Below, in pieces: positions 22,711 through 34,128 of a stretch of DNA of 64,000 bases. Below the pieces are notes generated by a model. It ran no database searches. It saw nothing but the letters and a program-made list of their open reading frames with translations, and was not told the origin of the DNA. Made by a program: the position numbers and the translations under genes. The stretch lies in NCBI GenBank assembly GCA_949361645.1, contig OX442417.1, forward strand, positions 4,880,819-4,944,818, written 5' to 3'. Source of the stretch: Spongilla lacustris (taxonomy: Eukaryota; Porifera; Demospongiae; Spongillida; Spongillidae). Within the stretch, counting starts at the first letter, position 1. Every line of letters begins with the position of its first letter.

Positions 22711-25535
22711 ATGAAGACTCTTTCAGATGTAAACAAATTTGTTGATAATTTCAGATATGATTTGGATGAAAATAATTGTTTAATAGCACAGATTGTAAGA
22801 AAAGGACTGGTGATTTATATATATATATGAAGATGAAAAATAAAAATATCATGGAATGTGTCAAAATGGTGGCATCTCTAGCTGGCACAAGTAATTTGAA
22901 TATGCAGGCAGTAAGAAGTTCAATCCAGCGCCTTGTTGAAAGAATTGCACAACTGAAAAAGCATGTTTCGCAACATTGGGAGACGATTGTACTGCTTTTA
23001 AATGAAGTATTTCCACTACCTGAACAAACTGTTGTAAGTGCCTGTACCAGTAATGCACTTCCTGCTGCTAATGATAGTCTGCTTCCAAAAAAAGTAAGAA
23101 ATCAGTGTTTAAAATGCTTACATTATAAGACTACACTAAACCAAGTAAATTTAACTAAGCTGGCTCTGTGTCGAAGGCTTCAAATTCTGATGCATAGAAA
23201 AGATGAAAATCGCAGGCTCAAACAATCTTTATCTAGGAAAGTTACAATTGAACACAAACTTCGATTACAATTAAGAGACCTCAAGAAAGATATGATCACA
23301 AAAGACAAACAGATAGAAAAACTTATGTATGAGAATAGATTATTAAAACAAACTGCCAGTCAACGTGAAATATGTAAGTTAAGGAAGTCCATGACTGTAA
23401 TGAGGTCAACTCTAGTAAAATACAGGTCAAAGTATGTGTGTACTTTGCAAAATATGAAGAAAGAAAATTCTACATTAAGAAAGCAAATTGATAATCTAAA
23501 ATCTGAAAATGACTTCTTAAGTGCACTGTTAGAACAAGAAAATTCGAATTGTATTAGCACTAAAGTTGGTAATAAAAGATATAGTACTCAATGTCGCAAA
23601 GCAATATATGCTTGCCTTGAATATCAAGTACCAGTAAATAGTGTGTGCCCAGTAATCACAGCTATATTAAATGAGCTAGCAAATTTTACCATTGATTTCC
23701 TTCCAGAGCCTTCCACAATATGTAATTGGGTATATGAACTTGGTATAATTAGTGACTTGCAAGTAGGAGAAGTGATGTACAGGCAAAAGGATATTACACT
23801 GTCATGGGATTCAACATCAGTAAATGGGCATCATATTAATGAAGTACATATTAGTGTTGCAGCAGTTCCATTATCTTTTTATGTTTTGCAATTAAATACT
23901 CTTCCAGGAGGCACAACAGATGACTATGTGGCCCATATTTGTGACTGTATTGACCACATTGCTAGAATATTTTCTATGTACCATAACCTGGACTATTTGC
24001 ATTGTAAGTCAACTATTACTAGCAACCTTAAGAATACTCTGAGTGATAGAGTAGCAGTAAATCACTGCGTTGTGCAGCGCTTGCAGTCTTCATTTGACAC
24101 TGAACTGCTAGAATTGAAATGCAATGTACACCCTTTAGATGGTATTGCCAAAAGATGCACCAGCATGTTGAAGGCATATGACAAGGAACATAATATTAAA
24201 AGTGATACATTTGGTAGAGACTGCTGTGCTGTAAACTTTATTTGTGCAGTTAATAAAATGCGATACAAGCAAGGTAAGGGTGATCCTGCTGGCTTTAAAC
24301 AATTTCTGAGGCAGGAAGGCATTCGACGTGGCATTATTGCCAGATATGTGGGGAATCGGTTTCACATTGTATTTCATTCAGCAGGTGTGCTTTACCATTT
24401 GAGAAAGAAGCTTTCTTTGTATTTGGATACATTTTGTCATAATACAACCAGTTTACGGTCAGCCCTACAGAAAGATATCAAAAATGATCATCTTTTCTTA
24501 CAATTGCAAGCATTAGGTCTTATAGGTAAATTAGTGACTGGCCCTTGGATGAAACATCTGTATGGCAATCAACAGTTGTCCAATCTTGACAGCATTCCAC
24601 GTGTTCAGTTATGTTTGAAAAATCTTTGCACATTCAAGGATTCTCCTATGCAAATATTGGAGTCAAATAGTGATGTATTTGGTATGCCTATTGATGAATC
24701 ATCAGATGAGGTGCTAAGTAGCCTGAGAAGTACTGCACTCAGTGCACCAGATAAAGAATGCATTGGCGGTATTTTGTTGCAGCTGATAACTAGCACAATA
24801 GAAGTTATTAAAAAACAAATGGAAGAATATATTGATGGTGGACTTGCTAGCTTACCACCATCAAATGCACTTCAAACATTGTCTGCACCTGTGCACAACA
24901 TGTTCGCAGAGAAGACACTTGGATTGGCTGACCATCATCTTAGAAGATCCCAAAATGCTAAAATTGGATTTGTTGATGGAAAGGTTAAGACCAGAATTAA
25001 TAGAACTTTAGCTTGGCTGTCTAATAAGACCAAGCAAGAACAAGATAAAATTGTACAATTCAGTATTCCACAGGCAAGCACAATGAGGACTGCTTGGCAG
25101 AAACATGAAGAAAACGTTGCAAAGCAGCAAGATAGAAGACATATAGAAAAAAATCAGAAAAAAGATGCTACTTTTCGACACAGGCTAGAGAAAAAACTTC
25201 GTAATGTTTTAGAAGGCAAGACAGAATTGCTGTTTGAGTTCCAAGAGTTAAACAATGATCAAGCAAGCATAATTAAAAATATACTTCATGACCCATTATG
25301 TATAAGTGGGAATTACTTTGAACACATGTGGTTTGTAAATGAACAAAACGTGCTATATGAAGGCCATATAACCTCTGTCAAATGTTCATCAAAGTCCAAA
25401 ATCACTAAAATTACAGCTACGTATTGGAAACCTGGAGAATCTGAAGAAGAAGGAGATGACGTTACAATGACACTTTTTGCATTCTTGGTAGATTTCATTA
25501 TTGGAGATTTGTATATAGATGAATTAGGTTTTTAG
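22711..25535 (+). CDS. Large DDE-type transposase-like protein (family not named)
   Basis: The open frame from 22776 encodes 919 aa. An upstream ATG at 22711 opens a plausible 39-codon N-terminus (MKTLSDVNKFVDNFRYDLDE) in another frame that ends at a (TA)n run at 22816-22828, so a microsatellite slip or a small intron probably separates it from the main frame. Residues about 90-270 (numbered from 22776) are Lys/Glu-rich coiled coil. A helix-rich DNA-binding-like part follows (about 275-335). The core has a likely RNase H-like fold: D345 in LSWDSTSV, D424 in TLSDRVAVN, then C449 and H452 in CNVHP, like the C(2)H motif of hAT-related transposases, and E712 in MFAEKTLGLAD. LPGG followed by TTDDYVAHI resembles unnamed proteins seen in cnidarians and sponges. 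Fully open over 2.7 kb, it is under selection or recently active. The catalytic assignment is inference. Confidence 0.6.
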
Positions 25536-26095
25536 ATGCATTCTATTCATTATGTGTGTCCCTTTTGTGTGTCAAATGACTGTGGTTCAATAATTTGCAG
25601 AATTACGTGAGCTACATGCAAGTTAAGCACAACCGGTCACAATTTTTTTTTACCGTTCCAATCATTCTGCGTACATCATCTACCGCGTAAAGATTGATGT
25701 TTGAGACGTTATAACTACCGATATTTACAATGCAGATTCGATCCAAATATGTCATTTTAGAACACAATTTTTCCTCTTTCTAATGATATTAAATTTGTTA
25801 AGTAAATCCCAATTTGAAAAAAATATTGAAGTACCTACCTTGGGGTATCGGACATCGCGATACTGGCATGGAGCATGATCAAGATCCCAAAATATATTTT
25901 ACCATAGAGAAGTGGTGTAGTATGAAACGGAAGTTGATGCATTTTTATTATGCTATGCGCTACATGTACAGTAGGTTCCTTTTCTCGTGAACTGTCCCAA
26001 GTGACACAAGTACGTATACATATATAGGTATATATTAAGTTTATAAACTTTAAGCGTTGCATGGTTTGGTGATGTGTGCACAATTCACCCTTGTC
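25536..26095. other. Intergenic; possible right end of the transposase element
   Basis: About 100 bp downstream of the stop, ccggtcacaattttttttt (from 25633) is the inverse of the word at 21994. The match is only about 14 bp and no target duplication was seen. Nothing else is recognised. Confidence 0.35.
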
Positions 26096-26361
26096 AGGCT
26101 TGTGTATCCACGTGACTGAGAGGTCGCATACCGTGTGTATAAACGTGTCTTAGTTGTTATGTGTAGCTGCATGTACATCTACATACACGAAATTTGTTAT
26201 TGTGCCTGACTGTCACTGGGTATGGTAAAACGAACAAGCTTTCACATTGATGCATACTCTTATTAAAAAAATCTGTGCAGCATTGTGGGGCTACTGCTAT
26301 CCTATGTAAACAATATAGCACAAAAGGAGGTCAGTTCATTCTAGGTGCGAAAACTAGTTCA

Positions 26362-26645
26362 CCTACCCCTATATCAACCTACCCTCATATCAACCTGCCC
26401 TATTCATAGCGATTTTAGGCTAGGGTTTTGTGTTTCTAGCGATCCCCTAAGCCAACCGCTAATGAGATTTAAATGAGATTTAATTCGTGATAGAATCCTT
26501 TCACAAAGTGAATCTCTTAGGGGTGGTCACTAGGAACACAAAACCCTAGCCTAATATCACTATGAATAGGGCATATTTGCCCACTATTTACTTTACCCTT
26601 ATATCAACCCCGTGGTATGCATGGGTTGATATGAGGGTAGGGACA
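26362..26645. mobile_element. Foldback MITE with tatatcaacc motifs
   Basis: The left arm (about 26362-26452) and right arm (about 26518-26645) are imperfect inverted repeats (ccctattcatag..., taggctagggttttgtgttt...). Both ends carry taccct(c/t)atatcaacc words, five in total. The paralogous region near 59107-59125 lacks the whole insert, showing it is a mobile insertion. Confidence 0.75.
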
Positions 26646-26799
26646 CTGTAGTGGTCAAAGCATGACCTTGCCCTTTTCAATAAATATTTATTGGGTGAAG
26701 GTGTAACAGTTTACGCATGGCTTCTGTTTGTAACTCTTTTTAGAGAACACGTGTAACTGTTGCCGGGTAATTTATATAGCATACTGGTGGAATATAAAG

Positions 26800-27700
26800 T
26801 AGGGTCAACTATCGGTAAGGTTTTGAGCTTATCGGTAATTATCAGTAAGTAAACACCTATTACTGAAATTACTCTACATGTACGCCTATCCATAAAAAAA
26901 CTTACCGATAAGCTTTCTTACTGAACGGTAATGAAGGTAATAGGCGTGTCCAATGGTATCTGTTGGCATCTTAGTATCATTTGGCATCCGTGGATTCAGT
27001 AGGTTGTGGCCTTCCTTATTAGTTCCTTGCATGCATTCCTTCATAGCCTGCAGCAAGATTATTCATGGGTTCCCAAGTGTTGTGTGCGGGCTATTAACGG
27101 TCCTTGGTCCAACCTACCCATTTAATTTCGTACTTTGGTTGGCCTTCGATGGCCAATAATCTCCTTCGGAATAACTAGATATTTTGCAAGGAAGCTGCAA
27201 TGGCAACTGGCATGATCATATGGACCCTAGGTTTTTGTGATGACGAAGCGTTTTAGCCTATGGTGTTACTTATCTAGTAAGTAGCTTTATTTTTATACAT
27301 GTAAGTTAAAAACGTCAAGTCTCTGTAGTTGTTAATTGTACACCAGTACCAGCGGACCGTTGCGTGTGTCCGCAATCGCACATTCGTTGCCTGACGTCAC
27401 AGTGCTAGAAACAACTTCTATTCAAACATGTACATGTACTCATGTTGTGCACGTGTAGTGCGAAAATTCCTTCTAGTAATTATTCATAACACTAATTCGG
27501 TTAATTTTGCCCACATGTTGTCGTGAATAATTATTTGGAAGGCCAGTACAAGAAATAAATAAGAAAGCCGAATATTCGGTAAGGTTAGAAGTTATCTCTT
27601 ACTGAAAGGTAATGATAAGAAAAGTGTCTTACCGGTTGCTTTTAACGGTATCGGATAACCGGTAAGCGGTAAGGACAAACCTTATCGATAGTTGACCCTA
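26800..27700 (-). mobile_element. hAT MITE, TAGGGTCAACTATCG termini (copy 1)
   Basis: It is flanked by perfect 8-bp duplications ATATAAAG at 26792-26799 and 27701-27708. Termini are TAGGGTCAACTATCGgtaagg and ...ccttatcgatagttgaccct plus a. The homologous locus in copy B at about 59236-59250 has a single cgaaatataaaggtagc, i.e. the empty site, which proves insertion at exactly this point. No transposase is present. It is inverted relative to the copies at 31209 and 34129. Confidence 0.96.
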
Positions 27701-28264
27701 ATATAAAGGTAGTCTCGAAACAGATGAGCTAAATAATACCCACCCATGGTAGCACAAGAGATAAGATATGATCTCTACTAGATCTGCACATGCAGCTGGT
27801 AGTGAAGCTAGTGCAGGTGCATTGCACAAAGAAAAGGCAGGTGAATTTTTACATGATATTCGTGCTATTGATGCAATTCAAATGTAGATTGTGACATTCT
27901 AGCTGGGGTAAGGTACGATACTGCTAATTCAGAGTATGATGCCTCTTACAACCACACAATACAGCTTGGTGCTAAACCAGTAAACCTGAATAATGGCGGA
28001 CGAGATAGGAGACAGGCATCATAACAGCATGCGTCCACTAAAATGGAAACGCACGAATGAGTGTCGGCTGCTCACTTAATAGATGTTGTATTGGGGACAA
28101 AGGGGCTATTTCAAAATGCACAGAAGATGTTCAAGCTGGGCTGGACTGTCTGAATTCAGGTGCATATGATAGCATTTTGCAATCAGACTCGCGCTTTAGT
28201 GAGTGGTGTGGAGGTACCCTATTTCCTTTGAGTTCTCAACATGCTCCAGCTGCACCTAATTACC

Positions 28265-28490
28265 CGCACTCCTCCCCTATCCTACTCCTCCCCCTCCCCT
28301 TACCTACCACTACCCTACTCCTTCCTTACCTACTACTACCCATACTCCTTCCCTTTCCTGTCACTATGCCTACTACCCTACACCTCCCCTCCTACCTATT
28401 CCTCCCCTCCTACCCCTACTCCTCCCCTCCTACCTCTACTTCTCCCCTCCTACCCTTACTCCTCCCCTCCTACCCCTACTCCTCTTATAC
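28265..28490. repeat. CT-rich minisatellite
   Basis: Imperfect repeats of about 20 bp (tactcctcccctcctacccc and variants). The same sequence in reverse complement lies at 4770-5095. The open frames across it are low-complexity artefacts. Confidence 0.85.
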
Positions 28491-29256
28491 ATAGTACAAC
28501 TTCTATTTTACCAACAGTATGCAGCCGACACTCATTTGCACGCTTCCATTTTAGTGGATGCATGCTGTCATGCCTATATATCCTCTGCCACTACATACCT
28601 ACCATTAAACAAAACATGGGAAACATTAACTGAAATCCGAGTTACTGAAACAGAAATTTTAACATTTCCTGTTCATACGACATTCCAGCTAAAATTCAGG
28701 TTGTGGGGCAAACATTGGTTGATGTAATGCCTTTTAAAGTTAGCCATACATAAACTTCAGGAAATAAATTAGTTGTATTAAAATCTGGATGGATCAATCT
28801 CTAAATGATTGAGCAGAGGTATCATACATGTACAGTAGATATGGCTTCAATAACAGTTTTGGTGGGCACTAGCGTTGTAGCTGCTTGAGAAGGACCCTGC
28901 TTGTTAAATACATTTAAGCATGCTGAATCTATCATCTGGTGCATGGAGTGAGGTGAAATTGAGTTGACACAGATCACTTTAATTTGCAGAGTACTGTAAG
29001 GAAGGAAGAGATGGTGGACACACCTGTTGCTGTCATATGAAGAAGAAAACAGAGCTGTATGAGAAGATAAAGTTTCGCTGGTATCACTACATTTATATTA
29101 AAACTGAGTAATATTGTTGATAGACTGAACAATATATATCATCCATGGCTACCAGGTTTTGATAGCAGCGTATGTTATCAGTGAGTTATACAATATTGTA
29201 TCATGACTTTTTGAAAGCATATGCATCCAGTTATGAATAAAAAGCAATGAAACAAG

Positions 29257-29490
29257 TGTATATAATCATTCTCTATAAGAAAGTTGGTGGTATATAGGAT
29301 TTGAAGGCAATAGTGGTGTAAAAAGCAGGGAAACAAGGGTTGAATGATAAGGGAAAACGAAATAGTCCTATATTTACATTGTGGAACATACATTGTGCAT
29401 GCATGTGCTAAATATAGCCACTATTCCCTTCAAATCCTATACACCACCAACTTTCTCATAGTTAATGTTTTCATATACTTGTATACATAT
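29257..29490. mobile_element. Foldback element, copy 2
   Basis: It matches the 3949-4241 hairpin in the outer arms (attctctat(a/g)agaaagttggtgg...) but the right arm is partly deleted, so the stem is shorter. Confidence 0.75.
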
Positions 29491-29575
29491 AACTGCATGC
29501 ATGTCCACTCAATGAATATAAATTCCATGTACTGATTAGCATAGCTAGCTCATGTAGCACAAGTTTCAATATCAC

Positions 29576-30760
29576 CTACAGCTTTATTGCTAAAATTAAA
29601 AGCACTACAAACAGCACAGTGGAGATGAATAATGAGACGACAGCAATTGTGACGCAAACTTTAGCACGCAGAGAATACTTCTTTGTCTTCTCCGGAATTG
29701 GATAAGCAGCATACGTTTTCGCCTGCAAAATATCACATTAGTCTAACTGAGGGAGGGAGGGAGGGAGGGAGGGAGGGAGGGAGGGAGGGAGGGAGGGAGG
29801 GAGGGAGGGAGGGAGGGAGGGAGGGAGGGAGGGAGGGAGGGAGGGAGGGAGGGAGGGAGGGAGGGAGGGAGGGAGGGAGGGAGGGAGGGAGGGAGGGAGG
29901 GAGGGAGGGAGGGAGGGAGGGAGGGAGGGAGGGAGGGAGGGAGGGAGGGAGGGAGGGAGGGAGGGAGGGAGGGAGGGAGGGAGGGAGGGAGGGAGGGAGG
30001 GAGGGAGGGAGGGAGGGAGGGAGGGAGGGAGGGAGGGAGGGAGGGAGGGAGGGAGGGAGGGAGGGAGGGAGGGAGGGAGGGAGGGAGGGAGGGAGGGAGG
30101 GAGGGAGGGAGGGAGGGAGGGAGGGAGGGAGGGAGGGAGGGAGGGAGGGAGGGAGGGAGGGAGGGAGAATACCACAACTGGTGAGGTCAAACCGTCAAAC
30201 AACATGCATGCACGATCAATAGCTGCGAGGTATGTTATATAGCCAGACGCGCCAGGATTAACTCACAATATAGGAATAATAAGACGCAATAACTGCACTT
30301 GAGACTGTTACAGGGCTGCAGAAGAGGATTCCTATCACCATCATGAGAGTTGCCAGATTACGGAAATAATTTGCTGTGAGACAGTTCATCTCTGTAATGG
30401 AAATTTCATCTGCTAAAATTTATACTCTCAAACCCATTTATCATGCTTACTGAATACAGTAGCGCCGAGTTGTGGTTCTATATTGCTTTATGAGGAATGC
30501 AATTAAGGGCGGAATTACGCCCCTTATTTAATGGCGATTGTAGAGCAATGCCCGGCGATCTATGTTATGTACATATACATGTACTTGCATGAATGAGGAG
30601 CGTGATTCCACCCTTAATTACATTCATCGTAACGCAATAAGTGATTACAATATAGAACCAATTGAGGCCTGTTTTAATATAAACTCACCTGACTTCGCGA
30701 TACCTACCTCTACGACATCCGTTAATGCAACATTACAATGATATAAATAAAGCGTAAACA
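29576..30760 (-). CDS. Dispanin/CD225-like two-pass membrane protein (5' end unresolved)
   Basis: Two exons are clear. The penultimate, 30391-30267, runs from an AG acceptor to a gtgagt donor and encodes NCLTANYFRNL plus a hydrophobic helix (ATLMMVIGILFCSPVTVSSA). The last, 29722-29576, follows a ttttgcag acceptor, encodes 48 aa with a polar loop (AKTYAAYPIPEKTKKYSLRA) and a second helix (VVSLFISTVLFVVLLILA), and ends TAG at 29576. A small upstream exon ending in a strong donor at about 30688 (ATCGCGAAGTCAG then gtgagt) joins in phase. Two helices around a short Ala/Tyr/Ser-containing loop match dispanin (IFITM-type) topology; family members sit in plasma or endosomal membranes. Assignment is by topology and loop pattern, so moderate. 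The 419-bp (GGGA)n tract lies in its last intron. No start codon was identified. Confidence 0.6.
29749..30167. repeat. (GGGA)n microsatellite, ~419 bp
   Basis: About 104 uninterrupted GGGA units. On the coding strand of the surrounding gene it is a pure (TCCC)n pyrimidine tract ending about 26 nt before the 3' splice site at 29722. All long open frames through it (GREG or PPSL repeats) are artefacts. Confidence 0.98.
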
Positions 30761-30789
30761 TTATTCAGCAAACACCACCCTAATGGCGG

Positions 30790-31200
30790 GATACTCATAG
30801 ACAGCCGTGGTACTTCCAACCATATTCAATTTTGTAGAGATTTGTTGTACTAATTTCTCTTGTAGTTTCTGCAGGCGTGCCGCTAGCGGCCGGGTACGGG
30901 AGGGGGGGCACCCCTCCCGCCCAGCTAGGGGATACGGGGGAGCTGTAAGCTATCCCATCCGGGTCTGGGGTGGAGCCCCAGAAGCCTAATTCTTTTTGCG
31001 TAGAAAAACCCCAAAAACTACGCAAAAACTGTATCCAGGTTAGTTGCCTCTGCGCAAGTAATATAATTATACAATACAAAGCGCCTATAGTGCAGCCAAG
31101 GCCACTTTTGGTAACCGTTGTAAACTACGTTGTACGGGTAGCCTAGCTTGATTTGAAGTCCATGCATGTCATTAACTAGCAGCAAATTGCTCAGCTAATT
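30790..31200. other. GC-rich segment, possible exon, not recognised
   Basis: An open minus-strand frame at 30795-31079 is proline/serine-rich with no recognised domain. The sequence around 30890-30985 is unusually GC-rich for the region, and aaaaaccccaaaaactacgc and its inverse words appear nearby. Nothing firm. Confidence 0.3.
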
Positions 31201-31208
31201 GAAATGAT

Positions 31209-32140
31209 TAGGGTCAACTATCGATAAGGTTTGTCCTTACCGCTTAACGGTTATCCGATACCGTTAAGCAACCGGTAAGACACTTTTCTTATCATTACCT
31301 TTCAGTAAGAGATAACTTCTAACCGAATATTATCGGTAACACTTGGCTTTCTTATTGATTTTTTATATTTCTTGTACTGGCCTTCCAAATAATTATTCAC
31401 GACAACATGTGGGCAAAATTAACCGAATTAGTGTTATGAATAATTACTAGAGGGAATTTTCGCACTACACGTGTACAAAACGAGTACATGTTTGAACAGA
31501 AGTTGTTTCTAGCACTGTGACGTCAGAGCAACGAACTGTGCGTTTGCTGACACACGTAACCGATATAAATCAATATACGATCCGCTGGTACTGGTGTACA
31601 ATTAACAACTACAAAGACTTGACGTTTTTAACTTACATGTATAAAAATAAAGCTACTAGATAAAAAGCACCATAGGCTAAAACGCTTCGTCATCACAAAA
31701 ACCTAGGGTCCATATGATCATGCAAGTTGCCATTGTAGCTTCCTTGGAAAATATCAGGTTATTCCGAAGGAGATTATTGGCCATCGAAGGCCAACCAAAG
31801 TACGAAATTAAATGGGTAGGTTGGACCAAGGACCGTTAATAGCCCGCACACAACACTTGGGAACCCATCAATAATCTTGCTGCAGGCTATGAAGGAATGC
31901 ATGCAAGGAACTAATAAGGAAGGCTACAACGTACCTACTGAATCCACGGATGCCAAATGATACTAAGATGCCAACAGATACCCTTTGGACACGCCTATTA
32001 CCTTAGCGGTAATCATAAGAAAACTTATCGGTAAGTTTTTTATCGATAGGCGTAGAGTAATTTCAGTAAATATTTGATAATTGGTGTTTACTTACTGATA
32101 ATTACCGATAAGCTCAAAACCTTATCGATAGTTGACCCTA
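31209..32140 (+). mobile_element. hAT MITE, TAGGGTCAACTATCG termini (copy 2)
   Basis: Flanks are GAAATGAT (31201-31208) and GAATTGAT (32141-32148), an 8-bp duplication with one mismatch. The interior is the inverse of 26800-27700 and matches 34129-35078 at high identity by eye. No transposase is present. Confidence 0.95.
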
Positions 32141-33060
32141 GAATTGATACATGCGCGCTTGTCAATTTTTTTAAATTTGTTGTCGATGAAAAAGCTAAGT
32201 GCGCAGCTCCTACGCCACTGATTAAAAGTCCGCTGCTGTCCCAGTGTCAACCTTTCAAAGTTCTGTTTAAAAGTTATATATATATATATAACTTTTATTT
32301 AATTATTTAGTAAGCTAGAGGTTAAACTTTTAGCTGCCTTAATTAAGAAAATGAGTGCTTCAGAAGCCGGTATGTGCATGGACTGGATCGCTATTGCCTG
32401 TTGTGAACGCTTTTTGTTTGTTTTTATGCCATAGGACCCAAAACCGCATTGATTCATAACTCGCCGAACTATTCCGACGGTATGCCGCTAGCAATGGCGC
32501 GCGCTATACTGCATAAGCCGACGATTGCGTTTATTATTTTTTTTCTTCCATCGCAGGAGCTAACCCCGCATTGACTTACGCTCCGAATCCACGGCCAAGT
32601 TATTCCGCTGGTTAGCCGCTTTGCATGGGTTTAATTGTCGCATCTGTGTTCCAGTGCACATGTATAGAACCGCCGATCGCGAGGTATTCGCCATAAAATG
32701 CGGTTATGCCACTGGCATATAAATATGCCCGTGTAACTAAATTTCAATACATCTTATCTTGCGGATGCTTCTTCCTGCGCTATAGTTTTACCCATCTACC
32801 TAAAAGCAGTGATGCCGCGGTCGGCTATTAATATCGATCCAGTCACGTTCACCGCTAACCGTACCGAATCGTCCCGATCACGTTCTGAACGGACTAACCT
32901 TAGCAATATGGTCAGGTTGGCGGTTTAGCGGGTTACCGCCTGGATTCAAGATGGTCCTGGTCGATACCCAGTCGCAATTTAAGCAATAACCACAGCAATG
33001 ATACATTGTCATGCAGGCAAGGGTTGCCGAAGTCCATTTCGGCCTGACAGGTCGGCCTAC
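32141..33060. other. Intergenic, nothing recognised
   Basis: No coding exon or repeat boundary could be supported. A (TA)n run near 32276-32290 and scattered tataacgc-like words are present. Confidence 0.4.
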
Positions 33061-33068
33061 TAGGCCGG

Positions 33069-33200
33069 TGTCACAGGAAACTCGGTCCCCCCCCCCCCCC
33101 CCCGGACCGAAATCCCTAGGGAACTCGGTCCTCCGTGAGTCTTGTACCTCTAGGGAATCGAGTCCGGGGTGGGGGGGGGAACCGAAATCCCTGAACGATA
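33069..33200 (+). repeat. Ginger-type single terminus (TGTCACAGG)
   Basis: CCGG at 33065-33068 is followed by TGTCACAGGAAACTCGGTCC and a C tract, then alternating accgaaatccctaggg and aactcggtcc words. The architecture equals the other CCGG-flanked termini here, with a different repeated word (tcggtcc). No opposite end was located. Confidence 0.6.
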
Positions 33201-33229
33201 ACGTATCCGAAGGAAAACAGAGCATGTAT

Positions 33230-34128
33230 TCTTCTCACTTGTATACAGTTCAACAGCACCCAAGGGTGAAAGTAACTTATTAACAGCTATATTCGCCGAT
33301 CGATTGTTCGTTCCAACATATCATTTAATGCATGCATGCACTAATTGTATAAAGTGTACTAGTTCATGCATTGTCCATTGAAATGAGCTTCTAAGTGTTC
33401 CAAATAATTCACAGTTTCCTCATAGTTCATATATAGCTGCATTACTTGTGTAATAGCAAAATGACAACAATGCATGCATGCTCCAGGTTGCTGAGTCCCA
33501 TGCTTGCAATTGATTAGCCTCCTATTAGCAAAATAAATAAATAGCTTCAACGGTAGTAACTGGAAAGCCGGGCTAGTAACTTTCCCCTTCATTGCTGCTG
33601 TTCTTGTGCTTGAACTGCATGTTGCAGTGGCAATGTGACCAAAGGCAACCTCATAAATATGTACCTGAAGACTGAACCATGCATGGATATTAGAGGACAA
33701 TTATCCATGACTGAACGGAGAAAAGAAATATAGCAAATAAGGCATACTTCAATTTCAGCACTGCAATTAGCAGTATAACCTATATGTATATATGATCTGT
33801 TCATGTTGGATATAAATGGATGGAGAAATGCATGGCTGATTTATAGTTTACACATGCAGTCAATTCATGATGGTAACCTATAACGCGATTCCATGCATGA
33901 TCCATTTTAAATCTATTTGAAAATAACTCAGTCTATATAAGAATGGAGTAAATATGCTCAAATGTGTTACAGGTGACTTATGTAAATTTATTCATGTTTT
34001 GTCAATGGTGCAGACTGTGCAGTAAACAGCATACCCATACCGATTGTGGGTGATATCCGAACTGTCAGATGGTTGTAGTGGCTAAATGTATCATCTTTGT
34101 GGCTACATGTACGTAATAACACATGTAG
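33230..34128. other. Intergenic, nothing recognised
   Basis: Open frames on the minus strand (33359-33804) have no recognisable domain or consistent splice context. Confidence 0.4.

Larger units (their letters stand above)
26096..29490 (+). repeat. Long dispersed repeat, copy A (with nested insertions)
   Basis: This aligns with 58877-60440 (copy B) in the same orientation. Shared landmarks are acgaacaagctttcacat, gggctactgctatcct, gatgagctaaataataccca, tctgcacatgcagctg, ggacaaagg(g/a)gctatttca, attcaggt(t/c)gtggggcaaa and tgagttgacacagatcact. Relative to copy B it carries a foldback insertion (about 26362-26645), a hAT MITE (26800-27700) and an extra CT-rich segment (28200-28660). Decayed coding traces are visible in both copies (CTRSAHAA...SEASAG; DRHHNSM) but no protein family was recognised. 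It ends in the foldback at 29257-29490. Confidence 0.8.

Noticed and set aside
21994..25650. Definite terminal inverted repeats for the 22.7 kb transposase
   Set aside because: Only about 14 bp match and no target duplication was seen, so it is mentioned as a possibility but not annotated as an element.
26953..27159. Hydrophobic 68-aa frame
   Set aside because: It lies wholly within a hAT MITE and has no splice or domain support.
29683..30222. Long Gly-Arg-Glu-Gly and Pro-Pro-Ser-Leu open frames
   Set aside because: They are translations of the (GGGA)n microsatellite in an intron.
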